Shown one piece after another: positions 45,107 through 56,439 of a stretch of 64,000 bases of DNA (positions are counted from its first letter, which is position 1; each line of letters opens with the position of its first letter). A program made the translations under genes and the position numbers. Source of the DNA: Sporobolomyces roseus (lineage: Eukaryota > Basidiomycota > Microbotryomycetes > Sporidiobolales > Sporidiobolaceae); the NCBI GenBank assembly GCA_016617785.1, contig JADILM010000007.1:434001-498000 (forward strand), given 5' to 3'. A model generated the notes under the pieces. The model made no database searches, was not told the DNA's origin, and saw only the letters and a list, made by a program, of their open reading frames with translations.

Positions 45107-48083
45107 ATGTCAGTCAGCAACAGGAGGATTCGCACTCTCCCTTCTTCCTCTTCAACTTCAACTCACACTCTAACAACTAGTCAACTCACTCAGTCATTCA
45201 AATCAGTCAAGCAATCATCATCACAACCATCACAATCTAAACAGCCTAGTACATTCTCATTACTCCCTCCTCCCTCTCAACCTCTTTCTTCTTCTTCCTC
45301 TTCTTCTTCTTCTTCTCTCTCTCGTTCCTCAACTCCTAAACCTTCACCTCGACCACCAGGTGTACCTCGACTTCCTACTTCATCTCGTACACAGAGATCA
45401 CTCCCACCAGATCACTCAACATGTCCTCCCTCTCTCCTCCACTCCCTTTCTTCCACTCCCTGGTCAACCCTAGATCCTCAAAACACCTACTTGTTAAACT
45501 CTTCTCGTTTGTTTCAACTTTCAACAATCGAATTGGGTGAAATAACGAATCAACAAAATAAAGGAAAGAAACCGAAATACGGAACGGGATCGAGAGTGAT
45601 CTTGGATCGATTGGAAAGGGAGAGGAAAGAGAGGTTTGGAGTCAAGGAGGAGAAGAAGAAGAGAGAAGAGGAGGGTTTACCGAGTTGGGCGAAAGATGAG
45701 AGGGGAGAAGTCGAAAGTCAGTTGATCAGGAGATTGGGAAAGAGGTTGGCAAGATTACCCTCGACGACGACGACGACCTTGACAACTACGAATGGAGAAG
45801 GGAAAGGAATCGGAGAAGATTTCATTCCTTTACTTTGGGCGTCGGATCTCAATCTTCCCTCTGTCCCTGCCTCTACCTCTACCTCTACCTCTATCTATAC
45901 CTCGACAACAAGGACAGAGAAGGGAGTAAGGAAAGTGACAGGGAGGAATGGAGAGGATATTGGAGCGTTGAGTGATATGTGGATCGTAGGGAAAGAGTTC
46001 CCTTGTAAACGAGTAGTTGTCGTCGGGTGGATACTCGAGAAGGAATGGAAGGATAGAGAAGGAGGTTGGCTTTATACCAGTACGCCTCACTCCACCTTTG
46101 TCATTATCGTCCACCCCATCTCGAGAGGCAGAACTGCACGGGAAAGTCGAGCTAATTGTTTCCGATCGTTGATTGGTGACAGTTGACGACGGTACAGCTT
46201 TGTTACAAGTCATTTGCCCCTCGACTGAACCAGGCACTCGATTCCATTCAAGAGTATCGGATCCTACCTCTGCCACCTGCATCATCCCACAACTTTCACC
46301 TCCTTCACTAATCCCGAACGTCTACCTCTCGACCGCTCACTCTCGCTCCACCATCGATCCCTCATCGCTTCCTTCTCAACCAAAGAAATCGAAACGACCT
46401 TTCTCTTCCTTATCTCAGGATGCACCTCCCGTTTCTTCGACTCTATCCTTCGAACCAGATACATTGATCAGAGTAGTCGGAACAATCACTCCACCTCTCT
46501 ATTCCTTCCACTCTTCGTCACTTCGAATCACAGCAGATCGCGTCGAACCAATCTCAATAAACGAAGAAATGAAACATCATTTGTTAGTTTTGAAATTGTG
46601 GGATCAAGTTTATGGGGAAGAGGTCGAGGTTAGGAAGATGTTGGATAGGATTGAGAGAGAGGAGAGAGAGGAGAGGGAAATGATGAAAGGATTGACGAGT
46701 AGTGCGAGGAGTGATTCAAGTTTCGGAAGTGTCAGTGGATGTTGGAGTGAAGCGAGTTCTGCTTCGAATTCAACCGTGCGTACTCTCTTTCTTCGAACTT
46801 CCAACTATCGAGTTGATGAAATCGGTGAATTCGCACAGACTCGTTATCGACCTACTCGACCTTCGAAACTGTTACCTCAAGATTTGACTCTCGATAACTT
46901 TATGATCTATATCAGACACCACATCTTGAAAGAGTACATTACAACCACCTCTTCCCTCCCACCTCCTTCTTCACAATCCAGCTCCCATTCTCACTCGTTC
47001 GAACCCGACCACGTTCAGAAAGCGGAGTTGTGTACACCATTCTCGATTGAAGATCTCAAATCCCACAAACACCTCTCGCTCTTTGCAAAACGCATGAGTC
47101 TCGAATGGATTCAGAGGGAGAAGGAGAGGAAAGTGGAGAGTAGGAACAAGAGGAGTAGAACGAGTAGAGGGGATTTGAGTTTGTTGAGTGACTCGACGAA
47201 TTCTCAGGAGGACGAGAGAGGTAGAGGGATCTGGGTGGGAGACAAGATGGAGGAAGTGAGAGGTGCGATCAAGAGGGATCGAAAGAAAGTCGAGCAGGGG
47301 AGTTCGAGGTTACTCAGCAAAAGTGGACTCAATATGCTTCCTCCTCCAATGTCATCGAGTTCGAAGGGTGAACGGGATCAACGAATGAAAGAGAGGGAGG
47401 ATTTGAAGAAGTTGGAAGAGGAAGTTGGAGAGGGGAAATTGGAGAAAGAGATTGAGAGGTGTTGGGAAGAAGCGGTGAGGGGATTGAGGAAGAATGGGAT
47501 GATTGTCGAATATGTCGATCACACTCGAATGGTGGAGGATGAAAGCACACATGAAGTTCAAGAGGGGGAGGCCGAGAACGATGGGATTGATGAGCAGCAG
47601 AGGAGACAGGCAGAGAAGGTGTTGAGATCGATGGGAGTCAAATGTTTACCGGATGAACCTGAACATAGCAAGTCGAGGGAAGAGAAGGAGAAGGAGACGA
47701 CGCCGACAAGGTTTGGGACGAAAAACAAGAAGAAACGAGTTGGAGATTCAAAGGACGACACTCCTCGAGCTTCCAACAGCCACTCTTCTCATGCTCCTCT
47801 CACCAACACTCGTTCGACTCCTTCCTCTTCTCCACAACGATATCAACTCGTCACTCCCATCTCACTCGTTCCTTTAATTATCTCTCAAATTCAAGAACTC
47901 ACTCGATATCGACGTTCATCTGAATCTCAAAACGTGACAGAACTCGAGATTAGATTGGCGATGTTCAAAGATAGTCAATGGAGTGCAGTAGCAGAGTATG
48001 GAGAAGTTGTCACGAGAGCTTTGGAATGCGCCGAGAGATGGGGATTGATCGAAGGGAGTGGGAGAGGATGGAGAATGATATAA
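45107..48083 (+). CDS. STN1: Putative STN1, OB-fold telomere-capping (CST complex) subunit
   Basis: Two exons (45107-46079, 46183-48083) give about 957 aa. The intron splits an OB-fold at exactly the expected motif: CKRVVVVGWILEKEWKDREG, GWLYTIDDGTALLQVICPS. Later come LIRVVGTITPPLYSFHSSSL, RITADRVEPISINEEMKHH and LLVLKLWDQVYGEEVEVRKM. This order (K-RV-V-GWI, Y-IDDGTA, V-G-I, I-AD-VE-I, H-L-V-KLWDQVY) fits the Stn1 OB domain. Downstream are TLDNFMIYIRHHILKEYI and FSIEDLKSHKHLSLFAKRMS. The C-terminus has a winged-helix-like segment (IRLAMFKDSQWSAVAEYGEV, then ALECAERWGLIEG), also expected in Stn1. It is unusually long: a 290-residue serine-rich N-terminal extension with polyserine, and a charged central insert. 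A 63-nt stretch (46775-46837) has intron ends and preserves frame either way. Stn1 with Ten1 protects telomere 3' overhangs and recruits polymerase alpha. Identification is from pattern only. Confidence 0.65.
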
Positions 48084-48351
48084 GGTCAATGAGGGGCAAG
48101 GGAGTGGCTCTGAATTTGGTATGTGTTCAGTAATTCGTTGTCTTGTTGTTGTAAAGAGAACCCGAAGCTTGATTTTCGTAATTCTGGTTTCTTCGTTGCG
48201 AGATCTCCTCGATTGTGGCGCAGGAGAACGTCTATACGAGAGCCTCGCTGATAGTTGAAAATCATCTCAGTGTGGAAGAGGAGCGTAACAGAGATCGACA
48301 TTGACAACTGAAAAAGCGAAGAAAGAAAGCAAAATCAAGAATGAGTATGTG

Positions 48352-48765
48352 CTATAGCTTCGATTCAATCTCCTCTGATCCTATCCGATCCAATCCGACG
48401 CTATGTAATCCCAGCTTGTCGTTCTCCTCCTCCTTCATCCAGCTTTCGATTTGAGCTCGCCATTCCGAAATTCGAAAGTGGCCCTCTTTCGCGACTCGAT
48501 AGACTAGGCCTGTCGAGATTACGATGACGCCCGACTTGATGATCCACCTCATCACTCGTTCCTGCCGCTTAAACCTTGGACCCAGGACTAGTCTTCCGTT
48601 TTGAATTCCGACGAGCTGAATGGGAGAGCCGCAACTACTGCAATCGCAGCGTTGAGAGATGACGGCACTCGTGGTGTCAATCCGAGGTAGTTGAGTATTC
48701 GGGAAGGCGGCTACAGAAACGGATGCGGCGAGGAGGAGGAGGAGGAAGTTTCGAAGGAACTGCAT
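48352..48765 (-). CDS. Small protein with signal peptide and one membrane-like segment, unknown function
   Basis: A 137-aa intronless frame starts MQFLRNFLLLLLAASVSVAA, a convincing signal peptide with likely cleavage before FPNTQ. The mature part has a compact cysteine cluster (RCDCSSCGSP), a second hydrophobic stretch (VMRWIIKSGVIVISTGLVYR) and a charged C-terminal tail (EWRAQIESWMKEEENDKLG). I do not recognise a family. It could be a small secreted or endomembrane protein. An inverted frame about 1.2 kb away (49944-50174, plus strand) has a similar leader, SGVIVI segment and IKEWIAKEQLG tail. It is flanked by the gene-poor stretch 48.8-50.7 kb. Confidence 0.5.
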   Translation of the reverse strand: MQFLRNFLLLLLAASVSVAAFPNTQLPRIDTTSAVISQRCDCSSCGSPIQLVGIQNGRLVLGPRFKRQERVMRWIIKSGVIVISTGLVYRVAKEGHFRISEWRAQIESWMKEEENDKLGLHSVGLDRIGSEEIESKL

Positions 48766-50764
48766 TACGAGTCACTGTAAACGATGTGGTGCTGTCGTCA
48801 AGTGACTGTACAGATCCTGAGAGTGAACGAGAGAAGCGCACCGAATTGGAGGAGAAGAAGAGGTGTGAGAAAGGAGGGAAAGGAAAGAGCGACTCCTCCA
48901 CCTCTTTCCTTCGCTTCTGGTTGACAAGGATCGGCACCTTGCTCTGGGATCTGATCGATGCCATAACCTCGTGCTCCCGAAAGCGCGGGGATGAGAGAGT
49001 ATTTTAAGGTTTTTCGATCGGAACTTCTCCTTTGAGCTTCGCAGGGAGAGAAGTCCCTTCTAGTATTCTCTGACAAAGGTGTCGCTAGCTCACAGGATTG
49101 AGGCGCAGCGTGCAAAGGTCCTTCTTCGAGATGTTCCCGGCGCAGACGAGGAGAAGAACTCCAATCGTTCGGACCGGTTATAGAAAGACACGGGAAGTAG
49201 GTCTTGAACCTCTCGACCGCAAACCTTTCGAAGGACGGTTTTGGGTTGATTGGGACAGTATGTAGGTCACGTGACAAGCCATTAAGCGTCCTCTCCATTG
49301 ACTTCGACTTCGCTGGACTTTTTCGCAACCAAGTCGAATTCTCGATTTTCAACTTCTTCAATTCTACTAAATTTCGATTTTTCGCTATAAAGTCGCTCTC
49401 TTACTACTCAAAAGAGCACACTGACCTAGTTTGAGCGGGATGGTCGAAAAGTTGGAACGTCAAAGCGAATTCCGTCGAATTGCGTCGAATTCGCTCGAAT
49501 CGAGTCGGGTGTCGAAACTTTCAATCCTTGGACTCTAGCTCCCTCGTCGACCTTTTTCCGACGTTTCAACGACGATGCCCTGTCTATTGTCAGCTCAGGT
49601 CGATTGTCGTTGTACGAAACGAGATCATTTTCGAAAGTGCCCAGTTCTCGCCATGCGCCGTTCGAGTAGCTGTGGGGTTTTCGCGACTGCTTCTTGACGG
49701 CGAGTACTCTATACAAGTATGCTCTAGACGCTGGGATATGCGTCGAGTTGAGATCAGAGAGTGCTTTGTCGAAGTTTCGGATCATTGGCGCTGCATTCAA
49801 GAGTTTAGAATGATATTTGGGTCAATCGATCGATATCTCGATCGCAACTTACCACCCAGAGCTCAACAAGGTGGTATCCTTGGTCTTCATCTCGTATCCT
49901 ACTGCAGGTCTCGCTGCCAGCCTTGCGGATCGATCGTCGAAAAATGAGAACTTTTCGACTTTTTCCAACTCTTTTCCAACTTTTCCTCACTTTTCCTTCG
50001 TCAGTCTCTGGAATTTTGACGTCGGGGGTGATCGTGATAGTCTCGATACATCTCGTCTCTTCAGTGGTCGAACCAAGCAGCGTCGAAAGGATCAAAGAAT
50101 GGATTGCGAAAGAACAGCTCGGATATAGAGCTTGCTCTGACCTCGTTAGCACTGCAGAAGAGCTCGCCAAGTGATTGAATCGACTCCTCTGAGAGACCTC
50201 AGGTTCGCAACAAAGCAACCACAGCATGCGAGCGCTCCGGGACGAAGCAACGCTGTCGACCGATTCTTCTCAAGGCAATTTCGAGTGCTTCAGCTTACGT
50301 CGGCCCCTACGCCGGATCATTGGGCGCTCTTCGCGCTGCTCTTGCTTCACAGAGGAGAGCAGTCCGCTGCACGTTGCAAACAACGACAAACGAGTTGTCG
50401 AAAGACATCAGACGGAAAATGTCATATTTATCGTTGATACTTCCACCTCGCCGACTAGCGACTGAAGGCGCTAGATTATCGCTTGAGCATCTCTCAATTT
50501 TTACAGTCAAGAAATGAGGAAGTTGAGGCTTGTTGAGGATTAGATCAATTTCCCATCTTATCCAAGCGCGGTATTCCTTTCTGTCTTCCAGCTTCCCTCT
50601 CCTCCCCTCAAATCCTGGCGCTTTAAATCATCGCGCATCATCCTCATCAAACTCACAGCTACCGAGTACACGAACTCTCACTGCTGCACGACCCTTCGAA
50701 CTATCCTTTGAGAAAGGATCGACCCACCAATCTCGCTCTTCCTCTCCAGCTCACCCGAAGTACT
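48766..50764. other. 2-kb gene-poor stretch; possible small ORF at 49944-50174
   Basis: This is the longest region without a confident gene. It contains overlapping frames on both strands (49426-49800 minus, 49480-49947 plus, 49805-50227 minus), none with family resemblance. I could not splice the two minus-strand frames in phase. The plus-strand frame 49944-50174 starts MRTFRLFPTLFQLFLTFPSS, a signal-like leader, and carries SGVIVIVSIHLV and ERIKEWIAKEQLG, reminiscent of the small protein at 48352-48765. A run of tcgaatt words (about 49465-49500) gives local near-repeats. Confidence 0.35.
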
Positions 50765-53700
50765 ATGCCGCCTCGGACAACTCGAACAGCTACTTCAACA
50801 ACCTCACAAAGTACGAAGGAAGAACCAGAAGCTTCAACTTCAAACACAACGAACAATGATCGCGACTCTGCAGCTCCCGAGGGACCAGATGCAGCCGGTA
50901 ATGGAGCAGGACCAGGGAAGAAACGTAAGAAGCTACCTGCGTAAGCTACAGCTCATTCACTCTGCTCATTTCGCTGTTTCTTCTAAGCTAACCCTTTCAT
51001 CTCTTTCGCCCTTTCTCTCCCTCCAGATGTGACGCCTGCAAGCTGAGAAGGGTGCTCTGCAAACCTCAGCCTATTGGTATTTCATGTCCGAGGTGTAAAG
51101 AGAAAGGAATCGTGTAAGTTCGCTCATTCAACTTGAAAGAAAGGGAAAAAAGTAGCTTCGGCTGCAAGTTATGCGAGTCTGATGGACGCAAAGAAAGAGG
51201 ATACGAGCTAAATATCAGATACATAGACGGTGGGAGCTAGACCGATGTCACGGTATCGGGTTGCGGACTCGGTACAGGACAATGCAAACGAAGACAGACT
51301 TCTCTCTTCGCTTGTGCAGCACTGACTCGCTCTCAAGTGACTCGACAGTTGTACTACGACTCCTACAGTACGCAAGAAGACGGCTGGGCGAAGTGGCAAA
51401 CGTATCGAGGAAGCTCGAGCGATGTTCGGAACAGCAGATCCTCTCGCACCTGATCTGATGGGAGCTTCGAATACTCCTTGGATTCAACCTCGACTACAGC
51501 AACAACAAGGACAGAACGGAATGAGCTCGATCGACACGCTCGCAACTGCCGTGAGGAATCCAGAATTCAGCGAAGGAGATGCGGAAGCCCAGCTTACTTT
51601 CGACTCGCTGAACGGAGCGCTGGTCGCCCATCTACTCGAACGTGAGCGTCATTCTCCCTGTGATCGCCACCTATTGCATGAATCGCTGACAAGGCTCGAG
51701 GACGTTGACAGTCTATCAAGCACTTCCGCAGAGGTAAGAAGCTGTTCTTTTACCGTCAGAATCGATTGAAGGCACTCGTGGCTGACTGGGTTTCCACGAA
51801 TCTAGTTGGCTACCTATTGGTGTGCGAGGGAAGATGTCTCTCATGTTCGAATCTGCTGGTCGTAGACTCGACGCTTTGCCTCCTCAAGCCGAAGTGAGTC
51901 CTTCCTTCCCGTCAAACGATGACTCGCACACTCACGCCGTTCCACTATCAAAGGTTCTTGCCCACGCCATGATCGCTCTCACTTCTCGACTGTCTTCACA
52001 TCCCGCTCTTTTCGCTCACGGAGGCAACATCCCATCTTTCGAATCCCTGACTCCAGCCGCCTTCGCTCAGAACCGTGATCTCCGAGAGTTTGGACTTCGA
52101 CGACACGAGACTTGCGAAAGGCTGAGGAAGCGGGCAGTCAAATTGGCATGGGAACGAGGAACGCTTGTTCAGACTTCGGAGGAAAGCATGGCGAGCTGTT
52201 ATTTACTGGAGATGCTTGAAAGCCGTAAGTCAATTAAACTCCGGTCGCTATCTCCCAGCATCGCTGATGCACGTGTTTGATGTGCAGGTAACGATCCCAA
52301 GGCAGGGAAACCTTACGGAGCTGCCTTCGTTTCGCACCTACGGACATTACTTGATGGAGCGGACGAACCTGGAGCGACGAAAGTCATGAACATGAGTCTA
52401 GGTTGGAGTGCGCTCATGATGCGAGAAGCGATCTTCGCTGCGAGCGCCGGGAGAACTTCGCATTTGTTCGTTTCATCTTCCTCTTTCACGTTGTTCGAGA
52501 TTACTCATCTCTCGTCGACTATATTCACAGCACCGCGACTGACGACCGTCTACTCTGCGGAGATCCACCTGCTTCGATCGAAGCTTCCCTTCTCGAAACT
52601 GTCGACGATGTCGATCTTCGCGATACTGTAACCCTATTCTTCCGACCTTTCCGACCTTACACCTATCACTGCGCTTCACTCGCGCGTTCTCTTTCCGACA
52701 ACGTCACTGGTAGTGAGTCTCATGTCGAAGCACTCCTTGCAGAAGCTTGACTGACTCTCGCTCGTTCAGCCTTCGCTCGCAAACAACCTCTCGATGAGCT
52801 CTTCGTGGCGAAGTATCTTACCCACCTCGACCATCTACTTCATCTGTTTGCCGTTCTCGAATCTCGAATCGCCATGGTTCTCTCACCAGCAGCTACGTCA
52901 GCTCATGCTCTACCTGCACCTTTCGAACAAGAGAGGCAATTTATCAGTGAGTCTCCATACTCTTCTCAGTTCTTGAATTCAGCTCATGGTCTCGTTGATA
53001 GTGAGAGCTTGTCTCTACACACTCTCGCTCGCTTGGTGCGGTCTCTCACTCCCTCTCTATACCGATCTCAAAAGACGAGTTCACAACCTCGAACACCCTT
53101 CCGACGACAACCCTGCCGCCTACACTCTTCCTTCACACCAACGCTCTCTCTCAAGGTTACGGCTCTTACTCGAACAAGTTCGCTCGATCACTCTCAAAGC
53201 CGCCAGAATGGTCGCCCAAACCGTTCGAGAAGCACCGAGTCTCGCTTTCCTCACTCACCTTCAAAGTGAGAACCTCGACAAATGGTGTGACTTGCTCATC
53301 GAGACGAGGGTCGAGGAAGATGGAGGACAGGGTTTGACGCGAGAGGAGCGAAGAGACGATCTTATCGAGTGAGTTTGCTACTCTCTAATCGATACTACAA
53401 GGGCTAACATAAAGAGATCCGCAGCATCCGAGAAGGCCTTCTGACGATGGGTTGGAGTTACGCTGACGAGCCAACGGCAATGCTTATTCATCGAATCGAA
53501 CAAGCACTCGAGGGTGATCGACCTCAAGCTGTCGAGCAGCACCTACGGAACAACATCATGGAGCACGACGAGAAGATGCGAGAAATCTTGCAAGGTTCTC
53601 CTCCTGTCGGAGAGGGCCTACCCAATCCTCCTCCTCACTTTACCACTTCGGTTCCGCATCCTCCTCCCGCCGACAACGTCTCCCCAACCTCGTCAGACGG

Positions 53701-54235
53701 TTTCGACTACTCTACTCTCTTGCAGCATTCGAGTGCTCCTTCTCCAGGTTCGCTAGCCATGCCGGACCTCTCTTCTCTCGCTTCACTCTTCGTACCCTCT
53801 TCGACCTCAGCCCCTTCACATTACTCCCCTTCTCTGGATCCTCATCAAGGCGGCACTCCTCCTCCCTCCTCCCATTTACCTCCAGTCGCAACCCCTCAGC
53901 CTCTCCCCGACCTCCCTCCTCACACTCCTCAACCCCATTCTTCTCTCGGCCCTCCTCCCGATCTCACGACTATCATTTCAGCCTACTTGAACGGCACCCT
54001 CGTTCTTCCTCCAGAACTCGACGTCACTGCCCTCACCTCGAGCTTCTTGATGGGAACTCTCGACGTCAACGCTCTTTGGGCGACTCACGGAGCGGGAGTT
54101 ACAATCGGAGGACAACCTGTTTCGCAGATGAACGCCGGTACACCAGGAGCGCAACATCACGGGAATGGAGAGACTGTCGACTTCGATGCTTTATTGCACG
54201 ACGAACTGTATCGAGAACAGGGAAGGGCAATGTGA
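50765..54235 (+). CDS. Zn2Cys6 fungal transcription factor
   Basis: The first exons are 50765-50940, 51027-51113 and 51349 onward. A basic KKRKKLPA leads into the binuclear zinc cluster CDACKLRRVLCK (exon 2), PIGISCPRCKEKGIVC, giving six cysteines with spacing C-x2-C-x6-C-x8-C-x2-C-x6-C. The last cysteine comes from exon 3. A basic linker (VRKKTAGRSGKRIEEARAMF) follows. The middle region has the fungal_trans-like features LFDEL-type helices, for example FARKQPLDELFVAKYLTHLD and HLLHLFAVLESRIAM. The C-terminal part (VSPTSSDGFDYSTLLQHSSA onwards) is P/S-rich, a probable activation region, ending REQGRAM. Such proteins are nuclear and usually bind CGG-containing sites. The target pathway cannot be told from context. 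The start is the Met before a T/S-rich leader; an in-frame upstream start at 50708 is less likely. Confidence 0.85.
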
Positions 54236-54709
54236 GAAAGAATCACTGGCGACCGAAGGGGGATGTAGGCGACGGGGGAATCGTTCAGGTTGTTGTATAG
54301 CGTCACGATTGAACAGAAAGCAGTGCAGTAACTTTACCGGATTGAATCTAAGTACGAGAGCCGCTCGAGCGAAAATGCTTCGTCGCTTTTTCGTTGCAAA
54401 GTCCCAATTTCTCCCTCTCGTTTTTGTCGATTGGTTTTGACCGGCCTAGCTACAACCGATTCGAATCGATCTATTCACATCTATTCTTCCTCGTCGATGT
54501 GTGTGACCTTCGAAGTTCCCCTCTCTCCCCCTTTCCTCCTCGGACCTTTCACTTCGATATCTCGGTTCTCCAGCACGAGACGCGCCGCCGGAGACTCTCA
54601 GACCCCTACAAGCTCGCTCTACTCCTACAATCAACCGCCGACTCCTCTCGAAGCGGCGAGCCTGTCTCCCTCTTTGATCTAAACAAAAGGCTTTCAAATC
54701 CTCCGCAAG
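54236..54709. other. Intergenic region between Zn2Cys6 gene and TEA-domain gene
   Basis: The 474-bp gap contains the 3' flank of the zinc-cluster gene and the promoter of the TEA gene. Frames at 54394-54729 run into the next start but have no conserved sequence. No other signals were recognised. Confidence 0.3.
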
Positions 54710-56198
54710 ATGTCTGGATCGAACGGTAGTGCGTGAAATGGTTTCTCTAGTATCTCTGAGTATGATTGACGCTTTCATATCTCCCGCGTAGCTCCTACCT
54801 CGGCCGCCCTCAAGAAGCTTGCCTCTACTCTCGTTTCTCCCCTTCTACCTCCCGGCTCAGTTCGACAGCGCAAACAAACTTCAACGTACCTTATTCCTTC
54901 CACTAGCAATGTCGGTACACCTGCGAAACGAGGTAGACCCGCGAAGAAACAGAAAGAGGAATCGGAAGACTCGGACGAACTTACAGAAGCAGACGACTCA
55001 TCTGACGAGGAAGAAGGTGATGCTGGAGGGACTGGAACGCCTCGAAGCGGGAATGGAAACAAGAAGGCGAAGAAAGCTATCAATGGAGAAGATCTTTGGA
55101 CGGAAGAAATGGATGAGGTTCTGAAAAGAGGGATGAAGAAGATTCCAAAGATGGGGAGGAGATCAATCGTGTTGGAGAGTGACGGAGAGACTTATGGGAG
55201 GGTCGGTTTGTTGGGAGAATACTTGAGGAGACATACGGGGAAAATTCGGAATAGAACTCAGTGCGTTTCGATCCCGCTCTATCGCTTTCGTGAGTTGCTG
55301 ATTGGGTTTGAGTTTGATTTCACAGATGTGCTAGTCACATGGTCATCCAGAGGAAACACGCGACGAAGGAGAAGGACAAAGAGAGTGCGTGTACTCTTCT
55401 CTATAAACGAAAGTATCGTTTGCTGATCGAGTGTGTCTTACAGTGCTCGAACTCATTGACGGAGTACCTCTCCCATCTTCGCAAGATCTCTACGAGCTCG
55501 ACTTTGACAAGATCCTCGGACCTGATCGCCATCCTGAAACGTTCGAAGCAGCAGCCGAAGAGAATCGAACCGTGAAAGCTCTCCGAACCGCTTTGAACGA
55601 CGCTCGCAGAAGTGGAGGAGGAGGATCCGTTTCTGGTTCAGCTAGAAAGAGGGGTAGATCAGCGGGTGGCAGTGCGAGGAAGAAGAGGAAGATCGAGATC
55701 GAGGATGAAGAGGAAAGTGAGGAATCGGATGAAGAGGAGGGCAGTAGCGAGGAGGATGAGGAGGAGAAGGTAGAGGAAACGTTACCAGTCAAGCGAAAGA
55801 GGGGAAGACCTCGCAAACACCCTTTACCTGTCGGCGCTCCCTCAAAGTCTATCCCGTCGTCAACAAAGAAACCGAAACGGCAATCGACTATTCCGACTCC
55901 GCAACGTAGAAACGCTCCTCGTCGATCGACACTACCTTCGAAACAAGATGATGATGCAGAAATGTCATCAGATCTGTCATCACCTGAAGAATCGGAGAAC
56001 GAGCGAGTGATCGTCCAGAAGAAACCTCTCAAACCCGCTACTGCAAAGAAACCCAAGTCCTCCTCGCCAGCAAAGATGGATGTAGATGAAGAGCAGGATC
56101 AGGAGAATAGAGGTACGGTTGCGATTAGGGCGCAAGAACCACCACAGACTGGATCTTGGTTGTTTGGAGGATTAAAGAAGATCATTTCTTGGTTCTGA
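54710..56198 (+). CDS. TEA/ATTS-domain DNA-binding protein with AT-hook motifs
   Basis: Four exons (54710-54725, 54792-55260, 55326-55384, 55444-56198) give 432 aa. Around residues 104-175 it has a TEA domain: LWTEEMDEVLKRGMKKIPKM, GRRSIVLESDGETYGRVGLL and GEYLRRHTGKIRNRTQCASH, then MVIQRKHATK. This lines up with TEAD/AbaA/Tec1, including W near the start, GRR-I-L-D-G--YGRN-LI, TGK-R-R-QV-SH and Q. The recognition-helix part spans the exon 2/3 junction, so neither exon alone shows the domain. Two AT-hook-like GRP cores (KRGRPAKK, KRGRPRKH) and long acidic stretches (EESEESDEEEGSSEEDEEE) suggest chromatin binding. The C-terminus ends SWLFGGLKKIISWF. TEA factors control development and filamentation in fungi; the role here is inferred. 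It is weaker than canonical TEA at several positions. Confidence 0.72.
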
Positions 56199-56439
56199 GA
56201 AGGGGAGGGCATTCACATTATTCTCATTCTCTACACTTCATTCATTCCTCGCGTTCGATCATCAGTACAAACCATAATTCTATACCCTGTGCCTTTGCTT
56301 TTTCTACAATTTGAAAACGATAGTTCTACAATGAAGCACATACTTATCGAGATGGGAACCAGCGAGTAGTACAATCGAGGGAAAAGGTAAAGTAAACGAG
56401 GTACAACAGAAACAAACCACGAAAACTCTTCCTCTTCGA

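Noticed and set aside
49205..49225. tRNA-like B box (minus strand GGTTCAAGACC)
   Set aside because: The flanking bases do not form a five-pair T stem and no A box or acceptor stem is visible.
49426..50227. Possible two-exon minus-strand gene (49426-49800 with 49805-50227)
   Set aside because: A good-looking gtaagt donor and gcag acceptor exist, but no phase combination gives an open protein across the junction.
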